A stretch of 6,850 bases of DNA from assembly GCA_020720965.1 (NCBI GenBank), contig DYNS01000168.1, positions 1 to 6,850 on the forward strand, given 5' to 3'. The notes under the pieces were generated by a model, which saw only the letters and a list, made by a program, of their open reading frames with translations, searched no databases and was not told where the DNA came from. Origin of the DNA: Anaerolinea sp. Lineage in GTDB: Bacteria; Chloroflexota; Anaerolineae; Anaerolineales; Villigracilaceae. Positions 1 to 6,090 of this stretch are shown here, one piece after another. Position 1 is the stretch's first letter. Each line of letters opens with the position of its first letter. A program made the position numbers and the translations under genes.

Positions 1-28
1 GGGTGAAGCGCGCCCCCGAGGTAGAAGC

Positions 29-3000
29 TTAATCGTTGCCGGTGTTCTGGTCTCCGTAGTGCATGGATGCCATTTGTTTATAGTAGTCCCAGCGTTTCTT
101 CACGTCACTTTGGGCGTGCTTCAGCAGGGCTTCGGCGCGTTCTTCGTCCGACTGTACCAACATGCGGTAGCGGGTTTCGTTGTAGATGTATTGGTCGAGA
201 CCGATGGAGGGTTCTTTCGAGTCGATGACGAGGGGGTTTTGCCCTTGGGCAATCATATCCGGGTTGTAGCGGTAAAGCGACCAGTGACCGGACTGAACGG
301 CGAGTTTTTGCTGTTCCAGACCTTTTGCCATATCAATGCCGTGCGCGATGCAGTGCGAGTAGGCGATGATGAGGGAAGGTCCATCGTAGGCTTCGGCTTC
401 CAGGAAGGCGCGCAGGGTTTGCTGGTCGTTGGAGCCCATTGCCACGCGGGCAACATACACATAGCCGTAGGACATGGCAATCAGCCCCAAATCTTTTTTG
501 GATATGCCCTTGCCGCTCATGGCGAATTTGGCAACCGCGCCCATGGGGGTGGATTTGGAAGCCTGACCGCCGGTGTTGGAATACACTTCTGTATCCAGTA
601 CCAGAATGTTGACATTGCGCCCGGAAGCCATGACATGGTCTAAGCCGCCGTAGCCAATATCGTATGCCCAGCCGTCACCGCCCATAATCCAAACCGATTT
701 TTTGACGAGGACATCCGCAATGGAGAGCAAATCGCGCGACTTCGGGTCGGTTTTGCCTTGCAGTTTGGCTTTCAGCGCCGCAACCCGCTCGCGTTGCGCT
801 TTAATCCCCGCCTCGGAGGATTGGTCTGCCGTCAGCAGTTCTTCCGCCAGAGCGCCAAGTTCCGCCGCCATGCCTTTGAGCAGGAATTGAGCGTATTCGG
901 TTTGCTTGTCAATCGTCAGGCGCATTCCCAAGCCAAATTCGGCGTTATCTTCAAACAGAGAGTTGCTCCAGGCGGGTCCGCGTCCTTCCTTGTTGAAAGC
1001 CCAGGGGGTGGTGGGCAGGTTGCCGCCATAAATGGAGGAACAACCGGTGGCGTTGGCAATAATTGCCCGGTCGCCGAACAACTGCGAGACGAGTTTTACA
1101 TACGGGGTTTCGCCACAGCCCGCGCAGGCGCCGGAGAACTCGAAGAGGGGTTGCAGCAGCTGCGAATTTTTGATGGTGTTGGGGTTGAAGGCGGTGCGGT
1201 CCACTTCTGGCAGGGTGAGGAAGAAATCCCAGTTTTGGGCTTCGCTCTCACGGATGGGAGGCTGCGCCGCCATGTTGATGGCTTTGCGTCCCACCTGGCT
1301 CTTATCCTTCACCGGGCAGGCTTCTACGCACAGGGTACAGCCGGTGCAATCTTCTGGGGCAACTTGCAGGGTGTATGCCATGCCGGGGAATTCTTTGAAC
1401 TTGGATTCCATGTGCTTGAAGGTTTCCGGCGCATCTGCCAGGGCGGCTTTGTCGTACACCTTGTGCCGGATAACGGCATGGGGGCAGACGAAGACGCATT
1501 TTCCACACTGAATGCACAAATCCGGCTCCCAAACGGGAATTTCCAGCGCGATGTTGCGCTTCTCCCACTGAGTTGTGCCGGTGGGGAAGGTTCCATCTAT
1601 CGGCATGGCAGAGACGGGCACTTCTTCGCCTTCCAGGGCAATCATCGGGGCGAGGACGTTCTTCACAAATTCCGGCGCTTCGGCGGGGACACGCGGGCGC
1701 ATGGAGGTGGTGGCGCTTGCCTGGGCAGGGACGGGGATTTCGTACAGGTGTGCCAGGGTTTGGTCTACGGCTTCAAAGTTTTTGCGAACCACTGCCTCGC
1801 CGCGTTTACCGTAAGTCTTTTCGATGGAGTGTTTAATCTCCGCGATGGCTTGCTCGCGGGGCAGAACGCCGGAGATGGCGAAGAAGCAGGTCTGCATGAT
1901 GGTGTTCACACGGCTGCCCATGCCGGTTTTCTGTGCCACTTCATAGGCGTTGATGTTGTAGAACTTTAGTTGCTTGGCAATAATCGCTTGCTGCACTTCC
2001 AGGGGCAGGGCATCCCAAACTTCTTCCTTGCTGTAAATGCTGTTGAGCAGGAAAATTCCGCCGGGCTGGGCAAACTTCACAATGTCGTAGCGCTCCAAAA
2101 AGCTGAATTGGTGGCAGGCGACAAAGTTGGCGGTGTTGTTGGCAATCAGATACGGGGCGGTAATGGGCTTGGGTCCAAACCGCAGGTGAGATTGGGTAAG
2201 CGTGCCAGATTTCTTCGAGTCGTAGTAGAAGAAGCCCTGAGCGTAGTTTTCGGTTTCTTCGCCAATGATTTTGATGGAGTTCTTGTTTGCGCCAACCGTG
2301 CCATCCGCGCCCAAGCCAATGAAGACGCAGCGCACGGTTTCCGCGTCTTCGATGCTGAAGGAAGCGTCCACATCCAGGCTGGTAAAGGTTACATCGTCCA
2401 CAATGCCAACGGTGAAGTGGTTTTTGGGCGCATCTTTGGCGAGTTCTTCTAAAACGGCTTTGACCATCGCCGGGGTAAATTCTTTGGAAGATAAGCCGTA
2501 CCGCCCGCCAATGGCTTTGATGTCGGTGCGCCCGGTTTCGTACAGGGCGTTGAGCACGTCCTGGTACATCGGCTCGCCTGCCGAGCCGGGTTCTTTGGTT
2601 CTATCCAACACTGCCAAAGATTTGACGCTGGCAGGAAGGGATTGAATGAAACCATTGACATCAAAGGGGCGGTACAGGCGGACGCGCACAACGCCCACTT
2701 TTTCTCCCTGGGCTGCCAGGTATTCTGCGGTTGCCTGGGCAGTTTCGCCACCCGAACCCATGACGATGATGACCCGCTCGGCTTCGGGATGCCCGGAGTA
2801 GTCGAAGAGTTTGTATTGTCGCCCGGTGATTTTGGCAAATTTATCCATTTCGGCTTGCACAATGCCGGGGGTTTGCTCGTAAAACTTGTTTACCGTCTCG
2901 CGTCCCTGAAAGTACACATCCGGGTTTTGGGCGGTTCCGCGCAAAACGGGTCGGTCTGGCGAAAGCCCGCGTGCGCGGTGCGCCTGCACGGCATCCATAT

Positions 3001-3589
3001 CAATCATTTCGCGCAGGTCGTCATCCAGCAGTTGCTCAATTTTGGTTACTTCGTGAGAGGTGCGGAAGCCATCAAAAAAGTGAAGGAAGGGAATGCGGGA
3101 TTTGAGAGTGGCGGCGTGAGAGATGGCGGCAAAATCCTGCGCCTCTTGCACCGAGCCAGAAGAGAGCATTGCCCACCCGGTTTGGCGGCAAGCCATCACG
3201 TCCTGATGGTCGCCGTAGATGGATAAGCCCTGCGCGGCAATGGCGCGGGCGGCAATGTGGAAGACTGTGCTGGTGAGTTCGCCCGCAATTTTATACATAT
3301 TGGGAATCATCAACAGCAAGCCCTGGCTGGCGGTGAAGGTGGTCGTTAACGCTCCGGTTTGCAGCGCTCCATGCACCGCGCCCGCCGCGCCGCCTTCCGA
3401 TTGCATCTCAATGACGTGAGGAGAGCCGCCCCAAATGTTGGGTTTGCTCTTGGCTGCCCAGTCATCCGAAAACTCACCCATGCCGGAAGAAGGGGTGATG
3501 GGGTAAATGGCAATCACCTCGCTGACGCGATAGGCAACGGAGGCGGTTGCTTCGTTTCCATCAATGGTAATAATGGGTCTTTTGGACAT
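29..3589 (-). CDS. nifJ: pyruvate:ferredoxin (flavodoxin) oxidoreductase, single-chain homodimeric type
   Basis: Cytoplasmic enzyme that oxidatively decarboxylates pyruvate with CoA to acetyl-CoA and CO2, reducing ferredoxin or flavodoxin (reversible; EC 1.2.7.1). The 1186 residues match the family's usual 1170-1230. Visible in order: the N-terminal pyrimidine-binding domain with YPITPSS (29-35) and Arg115 in HIAARA, which matches the pyruvate-binding arginine of Desulfovibrio africanus PFOR; the transketolase C-terminal-like domain (about 260-385); the gamma-type domain (about 420-610); a two-cluster ferredoxin domain with Cys692/695/698/702 and Cys748/751/754/758; and the TPP domain with GDGWAYD (971-977) and NTGGQ (1005-1009). 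The proximal-cluster cysteines are probably 822, 825, 850 and 1080. All eleven expected key residues and motifs are intact. The protein seems to lack the long C-terminal extension of the D. africanus enzyme. The start is supported by AGGAGT five bases before ATG. It stands alone after a terminator, so it is probably monocistronic. The physiological direction cannot be read from sequence. Confidence 0.97.
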   Translation of the reverse strand: MSKRPIITIDGNEATASVAYRVSEVIAIYPITPSSGMGEFSDDWAAKSKPNIWGGSPHVIEMQSEGGAAGAVHGALQTGALTTTFTASQGLLLMIPNMYKIAGELTSTVFHIAARAIAAQGLSIYGDHQDVMACRQTGWAMLSSGSVQEAQDFAAISHAATLKSRIPFLHFFDGFRTSHEVTKIEQLLDDDLREMIDMDAVQAHRARGLSPDRPVLRGTAQNPDVYFQGRETVNKFYEQTPGIVQAEMDKFAKITGRQYKLFDYSGHPEAERVIIVMGSGGETAQATAEYLAAQGEKVGVVRVRLYRPFDVNGFIQSLPASVKSLAVLDRTKEPGSAGEPMYQDVLNALYETGRTDIKAIGGRYGLSSKEFTPAMVKAVLEELAKDAPKNHFTVGIVDDVTFTSLDVDASFSIEDAETVRCVFIGLGADGTVGANKNSIKIIGEETENYAQGFFYYDSKKSGTLTQSHLRFGPKPITAPYLIANNTANFVACHQFSFLERYDIVKFAQPGGIFLLNSIYSKEEVWDALPLEVQQAIIAKQLKFYNINAYEVAQKTGMGSRVNTIMQTCFFAISGVLPREQAIAEIKHSIEKTYGKRGEAVVRKNFEAVDQTLAHLYEIPVPAQASATTSMRPRVPAEAPEFVKNVLAPMIALEGEEVPVSAMPIDGTFPTGTTQWEKRNIALEIPVWEPDLCIQCGKCVFVCPHAVIRHKVYDKAALADAPETFKHMESKFKEFPGMAYTLQVAPEDCTGCTLCVEACPVKDKSQVGRKAINMAAQPPIRESEAQNWDFFLTLPEVDRTAFNPNTIKNSQLLQPLFEFSGACAGCGETPYVKLVSQLFGDRAIIANATGCSSIYGGNLPTTPWAFNKEGRGPAWSNSLFEDNAEFGLGMRLTIDKQTEYAQFLLKGMAAELGALAEELLTADQSSEAGIKAQRERVAALKAKLQGKTDPKSRDLLSIADVLVKKSVWIMGGDGWAYDIGYGGLDHVMASGRNVNILVLDTEVYSNTGGQASKSTPMGAVAKFAMSGKGISKKDLGLIAMSYGYVYVARVAMGSNDQQTLRAFLEAEAYDGPSLIIAYSHCIAHGIDMAKGLEQQKLAVQSGHWSLYRYNPDMIAQGQNPLVIDSKEPSIGLDQYIYNETRYRMLVQSDEERAEALLKHAQSDVKKRWDYYKQMASMHYGDQNTGND

Positions 3590-3651
3590 TTTTTACTCCT
3601 TAAAAAGAGAGAGAATAAGAGCAGTTGGTGAAAAAAATCTCAAACCTGCCA

Positions 3652-3660
3652 ATTATGCCA
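3652..3660 (-). promoter_or_regulatory. putative nifJ promoter, extended -10 element
   Basis: On the minus strand the sequence TGGCATAAT reads as an extended -10 box: TG, one base, then CATAAT, which is 5 of 6 to TATAAT. It sits about 63 bases before the nifJ ATG and would give a leader of roughly 55 bases. No good -35 hexamer is present at 16-18 bases, which is common for extended -10 promoters. The leader it predicts is pyrimidine-rich and ends in the AGGAGT ribosome binding site. This is a match by eye only. Confidence 0.45.
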
Positions 3661-3699
3661 CATCCCCGCAAGTTTAGCCCCTCTATTTTTGAAAAGGAA

Positions 3700-3739
3700 G
3701 TCATAAATGTCATCAAAGCAGGCGAGTCTTGTCATAAAT
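3700..3739. repeat. pair of direct repeats GTCATAAAT upstream of nifJ
   Basis: GTCATAAAT occurs at 3700-3708 and again at 3731-3739 (10 of 11 bases if extended to GTCATAAATnT). The copies are 31 bases apart, close to three helical turns, so they lie on the same DNA face. The second copy forms half of the 20-bp palindrome. This may be a paired binding site for one regulator, or chance in an AT-rich intergenic stretch. Confidence 0.35.
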
Positions 3740-3748
3740 TTCGGACAA
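3729..3748. promoter_or_regulatory. operator-like palindrome between greA terminator and nifJ
   Basis: The sequence is a 20-bp inverted repeat of the form TTGTC-nn-AAATTT-nn-GACAA, symmetric at 8 of 10 half-site positions. It lies about 140 bases before the nifJ start and 16 bases from the greA terminator stem, upstream of the likely nifJ -10. The form resembles a dimeric repressor or activator site. The TTGT...ACAA ends recall redox regulator Rex sites, but the spacing and inner bases do not fit the usual Rex consensus. The regulator is unknown. Confidence 0.4.
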
Positions 3749-3764
3749 TGTTGAGCATATTACA

Positions 3765-3800
3765 ACGAAAAGCATCAGAGCCAACTCTGATGCTTTTCGT
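3765..3800 (-). terminator. rho-independent terminator of greA
   Basis: A perfect 16-bp inverted repeat (3765-3780 with 3785-3800) with a four-base loop begins 31 bases after the greA stop codon. Read on the minus strand, the core stem AGCATCAGAG/CTCTGATGCT is flanked by AAAA before and TTTT after, then a T-rich stretch. The flanking A and T runs are symmetric, so it could also stop + strand transcription. It insulates nifJ from greA. Confidence 0.85.
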
Positions 3801-3831
3801 CCTGCCGGGGGAGAGAAAACCCTCCAGGTCG

Positions 3832-4296
3832 TTATTCGATGCCGAGAATCTTGAGCCGAATCGCCCCGCCGGGGGTTTGGGCTTCCACCACATCGCCCGC
3901 CTTATGCTCCATCAGCGCCCGCCCAATCGGTGACTCGTTGGAAATTTTGCCCGCACGCGGGTCGGCTTCTTTTGCGCCGACAATGTGATACTTCTCCGGT
4001 TCAAAATCTTCTTCCTGCACAATCACCGTAACGCCTACGCTGACAACGTCCTTGGAGACGTTGCCCTCCACAATTTGGGCAGCCGAGAGGGTGTATTCCA
4101 ATTCCTGAATACGCCCCTCCAAAAATGCCTGGTCTTCTTTGGCTTTGTGGTAATCCGCGTTTTCCGAAAGGTCGCCCATTTCAATGGCTTCGCGCAGCCT
4201 TCTGGCAAGCGCCTCGCGTTGGGGTCCCTTCAGGTCTTGCAATTCCGCCTTCAGGGCTTCGGCGCCTTCGGCGGTGAGATAAATTGGTTCTGTCAT
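3832..4296 (-). CDS. greA: transcription elongation factor GreA
   Basis: Binds in the secondary channel of RNA polymerase and stimulates the polymerase's own cleavage of backtracked RNA, rescuing stalled complexes. The 154 residues are close to the 158 of E. coli GreA. The N-terminal coiled-coil hairpin (about 5-75) carries the tip motif GDLSENADYHKAKEDQ (41-56), in which Asp42 and Glu45 match the catalytic-tip acids Asp41 and Glu44 of E. coli. The C-terminal FKBP-like domain (about 80-154) contains ISNESPIGRAL (118-128) and GDVVE. The reading frame stays open upstream to an ATG at 4356, but the start chosen here follows a strong AGGAGG with a five-base spacer, and conserved GreA sequence begins there. 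The upstream extension lies inside a hairpin and is not coding. The gene is followed by its own terminator and preceded by an attenuator-like hairpin. Confidence 0.96.
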   Translation of the reverse strand: MTEPIYLTAEGAEALKAELQDLKGPQREALARRLREAIEMGDLSENADYHKAKEDQAFLEGRIQELEYTLSAAQIVEGNVSKDVVSVGVTVIVQEEDFEPEKYHIVGAKEADPRAGKISNESPIGRALMEHKAGDVVEAQTPGGAIRLKILGIE

Positions 4297-4310
4297 GTCT
4301 TCCTCCTGTA

Positions 4311-4348
4311 GAAAACAAAAACTCCGGGTGATTGGGGTTTCCCGGAGT
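4311..4348 (-). terminator. terminator or attenuator in the greA leader, after dgt
   Basis: On the minus strand, ACTCCGGG (4341-4348) and CCCGGAGT (4321-4328) form a perfect 8-bp GC-rich stem with a 12-base loop, followed by TTTTGTTTTC (4311-4320). This is a classic rho-independent terminator, 31 bases after the dgt stop. The T tract ends four bases before the greA AGGAGG, leaving no room for a promoter between them. It therefore terminates dgt transcripts and probably also tunes greA expression by partial read-through. Confidence 0.75.
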
Positions 4349-4354
4349 TGGAAC

Positions 4355-4372
4355 ATCCAAAAAAGGTTGGAT
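4355..4372 (-). other. small hairpin directly after dgt
   Basis: ATCCAA (4355-4360) and TTGGAT (4367-4372) form a 6-bp inverted repeat with a six-base loop, starting seven bases after the dgt stop codon. On the minus strand the loop is CCTTTT. It is too weak to be a terminator alone. It may fold beside the larger downstream hairpin, or be a chance match. Confidence 0.3.
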
Positions 4373-4378
4373 ACAAAC

Positions 4379-5530
4379 TCAGGGTCTTAGCGCCGGGTCG
4401 AATAAGCGTTGGTGTTCTTCAATGGCGAAGCGGTCTGTCATTCCGGCAATGTAGTCGCAGATGGTACGCTCCAGCCCGCGCAAGGGAATCATTTTTTGGT
4501 ATTGGGCGGGCATGGTAGATGGTTCTGCGTGAAAGGCGTGGAACATTTTGCTGATGATTTGCTCCGCCTTCACCTGCATTCGCATCACCCGGTAATGACG
4601 GTATAGGTTTTGGTACAAAAAATCTTTCAGTTCGCGGTTGCGGCGGTACATCTCCTCGCTAAAGCCAATGAGATTGTAAGAGAGTTTTTGCACATCTAAA
4701 GGTTGTTTTGCGCCGCTTTGCTTAATGCGGCTATCGGTAGCCTGCACCATATCGGTGACGAGCAAGCCCACCAACTGCCGAATCATGCGGTGACGCTCCA
4801 TGTCGCCCATTACCTGCCCGCGCCAGTTGTAGGTTTCTTTCAGGGTTTCCCACAGGGTAATGCCATCCAGCATGGGCGGGCTTATCATCCCAGAGCGCAA
4901 GCCGTCATCCAGGTCGTGGGTCGTGTAGGCAAGTTCATCGGCGACATTGGCAATTTGGGTTTCCAGGTTGCCGCGCAGTTCCGGGTTATAGTCGCGGGCA
5001 TCCGAAATATCGTACTCGGATTCGTGTTTCACAATCCCTTCGCGCACTTCCCAGGTCAGGTTCAGCCCAGGGAATTCCGGGTAGCGCTGTTCCAACTCGG
5101 TCACAATGCGGTAAGACTGTTTGTTATGGTCAAAACCGCCGTAGTCCTTCATCAACCGGTTGAGAGCAACTTCGCCAGAGTGACCAAAAGGCGAGTGACC
5201 CAAATCGTGCGCCAGGCAAATCGCTTCCACCAGGTCTTCGTTGGCGCCCAGGGCGCGCGCCAGAGTACGCCCCATTTGGGCAACTTCCAGGGTGTGCGTC
5301 AGCCGGGTGCGGAAGTAATCTCCCTCGTTGTTGATGAAAACCTGGGTTTTATACTCCAGCCTTCTAAAAGCGGTTGTGTGCAAAACCCGGTCGCGGTCCC
5401 GCTGAAAACTGCTGCGAAATTCCGGCTCACTATCCAGGTAAGCCCGCCCGCGCGTATTTTTAGAGCGCATTCCATAGGGAGCAAGCGCCTTGTCTTCCAA
5501 TTCTTCCAACATGCCTCGGTCAAAGTACAT
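4379..5530 (-). CDS. dgt: dGTPase-like dNTP triphosphohydrolase, HD family (type 2)
   Basis: Cytoplasmic HD-superfamily enzyme of the family that hydrolyses dGTP or other dNTPs to the deoxynucleoside plus triphosphate, thereby limiting dNTP pools. It has 383 residues, usual for the shorter type 2 dGTPase-like group rather than the roughly 505-residue E. coli Dgt. The family signature RDRDRVLHTTAFRRLEYKTQVF region spans 44-65. HD metal ligands are visible as His79 (RLTHTLEV), His108-Asp109 (LAHDLGHSPFGH, 106-117) and probably Asp206 (AYTTHDLDDG, 201-210). Substrate preference and allosteric activation cannot be read from the sequence. The start has AAAGGTGA just upstream, and the N-terminal NTRGRAYLDSEPEFRSSFQRD stretch fits the family. 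It lies 52 bases after tRNA-Leu with no promoter visible between them, so it probably reads from the tRNA promoter. Confidence 0.94.
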   Translation of the reverse strand: MYFDRGMLEELEDKALAPYGMRSKNTRGRAYLDSEPEFRSSFQRDRDRVLHTTAFRRLEYKTQVFINNEGDYFRTRLTHTLEVAQMGRTLARALGANEDLVEAICLAHDLGHSPFGHSGEVALNRLMKDYGGFDHNKQSYRIVTELEQRYPEFPGLNLTWEVREGIVKHESEYDISDARDYNPELRGNLETQIANVADELAYTTHDLDDGLRSGMISPPMLDGITLWETLKETYNWRGQVMGDMERHRMIRQLVGLLVTDMVQATDSRIKQSGAKQPLDVQKLSYNLIGFSEEMYRRNRELKDFLYQNLYRHYRVMRMQVKAEQIISKMFHAFHAEPSTMPAQYQKMIPLRGLERTICDYIAGMTDRFAIEEHQRLFDPALRP

Positions 5531-5550
5531 AATTCACCTTTGAGAAGGAT

Positions 5551-5574
5551 AGACCTCCGAAACTTCGGAGGTCT
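5551..5574 (-). other. perfect hairpin between tRNA-Leu and dgt
   Basis: AGACCTCCGA (5551-5560) and TCGGAGGTCT (5565-5574) form a perfect 10-bp stem with a four-base loop. It begins nine bases downstream of the tRNA 3' end and ends about a dozen bases before the dgt ribosome binding site. On the minus strand no T run follows, so it is a poor intrinsic terminator. It could be a leaky terminator, a processing site or 3'-end stabiliser that separates tRNA from mRNA, or a copy of a dispersed palindromic repeat. Confidence 0.6.
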
Positions 5575-5582
5575 TATGGCTG

Positions 5583-5666
5583 TGGGGCGAGTGGGGGTCG
5601 AACCCACACGGTGTCTCCACCGACAGATTTTAAGTCTGTTGCGTCTGCCTATTCCGCCATCGCCCC
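5583..5666 (-). tRNA. tRNA-Leu(UAA)
   Basis: A complete 84-base class II tRNA can be folded on the minus strand. The acceptor stem GGGGCGA pairs perfectly with TCGCCCC, followed by discriminator A. The D-arm region reads TGGCGGAATAGGCAGACGC, typical of bacterial tRNA-Leu. The anticodon arm ACAGA-CTTAAAA-TCTGT gives anticodon TAA. A long variable arm (CGGTG-GAGA-CACCG) follows, and the T arm is GTGGG-TTCGACC-CCCAC. The 3' CCA is not encoded, because the bases after the discriminator are CAG, so CCA must be added enzymatically. Confidence 0.97.
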
Positions 5667-5681
5667 AGAAACACCGCTTCT

Positions 5682-5709
5682 ATTGTAATCGAACTCAATT
5701 TATCGTCAA
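5682..5709 (-). promoter_or_regulatory. sigma-70-type promoter of tRNA-Leu (and probably dgt)
   Basis: On the minus strand TTGACG (5704-5709, 5 of 6 to consensus) and TACAAT (5682-5687, 5 of 6) are separated by 16 bases. Transcription would start near 5675, about nine bases before the mature tRNA 5' end. This is the best promoter match in the window and is well placed for a stable RNA gene. Confidence 0.75.
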
Positions 5710-5729
5710 GGATGAACCAAAAAGGGCAG

Positions 5730-5749
5730 GTTGGCTATTTTTAGCCAAC
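5730..5749. promoter_or_regulatory. perfect 8+8 palindrome upstream of the tRNA promoter
   Basis: GTTGGCTA (5730-5737) and TAGCCAAC (5742-5749) are exact inverted repeats around a four-base T spacer. The palindrome lies about 20 bases upstream of the tRNA -35 box. It also lies just before a TATAAC (5760-5765) that could act as a -10 for a divergent + strand transcript. Neither strand has a T tract straight after it, so it is more likely an operator than a terminator. The binding factor is unknown. Confidence 0.4.
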
Positions 5750-5759
5750 AAATTAATTG

Positions 5760-6080
5760 TATAACAAAACCGCCAAAATTCTGTCCATACAAGCCATTAC
5801 AGTTATGCCCCCTTTTTTTAATGTCTCTCGCCGCCGCCTGGCGTATTGTTAACGCAGTAACCGCTTCTGTTCAAGAAAAGGAGGTTCCCATCGAAAACCA
5901 GCCGACCGACAACAAAAGAGGTGAGCCAGGGGTAACTTTCTCTGGCGGAAGATTTTCGTAACAGCCCGCCCCACGTCTCCCGGACGTAAAACGGCTTCCC
6001 GGCTCTCCTCGGTTATAGAACAAGAAAGCGCAACAGAAACACCCAGGCGGATGGACAAACCATCCGCCTTTTTTGTTTTA
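5760..6080 (+). ncRNA. candidate orphan + strand transcript of unknown identity
   Basis: This stretch holds no convincing gene, yet it ends in a strong terminator that works only in the + direction. A weak -10 (TATAAC, 5760-5765) marks one possible 5' end; the true start is unknown. Potential RNA structure: GCCAGGGG (5925-5932) pairs with TCTCTGGC (5939-5946) in eight pairs, three of them G-U, which can form only in + strand RNA. GAGGTGAGCC (5918-5927) could instead pair with GGCTCTCCTC (6001-6010) at nine of ten positions. ACGTC-TCCCG-GACGT (5973-5987) forms a small hairpin. The first two folds share bases 5925-5927 and cannot both form fully. I do not recognise 6S, SRP, tmRNA, RNase P or a known riboswitch. 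A short translated peptide is possible but poorly supported. Confidence refers to the existence of a transcript. Confidence 0.35.
6045..6080 (+). terminator. strong rho-independent terminator, + orientation
   Basis: AGGCGGATGG (6045-6054) and CCATCCGCCT (6060-6069) form a perfect 10-bp GC-rich stem with loop ACAAA, followed by a tail of six T, one G and four T. The T run lies only on the right side. Read on the minus strand the stem is followed by GGGTGTTTC, which is a poor tail. It is therefore built to stop a + strand transcript, although the flanking genes are on the minus strand. Confidence 0.8.
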
Positions 6081-6090
6081 AGGAAGATGG

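Noticed and set aside
1..28. Short stretch downstream of nifJ
   Set aside because: It is too short to judge. No inverted repeat with a T tract or start signal is visible.
758..1969. 403-codon open frame on the + strand inside nifJ
   Set aside because: It is fully antisense to a PFOR frame with all cofactor motifs. Its product is Gly/His/Phe-rich with no recognisable domain, as expected from codon bias of the opposite strand.
3625..3933. 102-codon + strand frame across the greA terminator and the greA 3' end
   Set aside because: It crosses a perfect terminator hairpin and the greA C-terminus, has no clear ribosome site, and has no recognisable domain.
4297..4356. 20-residue N-terminal extension of GreA from the ATG at 4356
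   Set aside because: The extension covers the terminator-like hairpin and the AGGAGG site. The start at 4296 has the right spacing and matches GreA N-termini.
4703..5764. 353-codon open frame on the + strand across dgt and the tRNA
   Set aside because: It is antisense to the conserved dgt motifs and reads through the complete tRNA-Leu gene, so it is a shadow frame.
6031..6042. ACAGAAAC resembling the conserved ACAGAA of RNase P RNA
   Set aside because: The partner conserved element (GAGGAAAGTCC-like) is absent and the surrounding folds do not fit RNase P RNA.
5849..6058. 69-codon minus-strand frame starting at TTG in the tRNA-methyltransferase gap
   Set aside because: The start lies within the terminator loop and stem, no Shine-Dalgarno precedes it, and the product resembles no known family.
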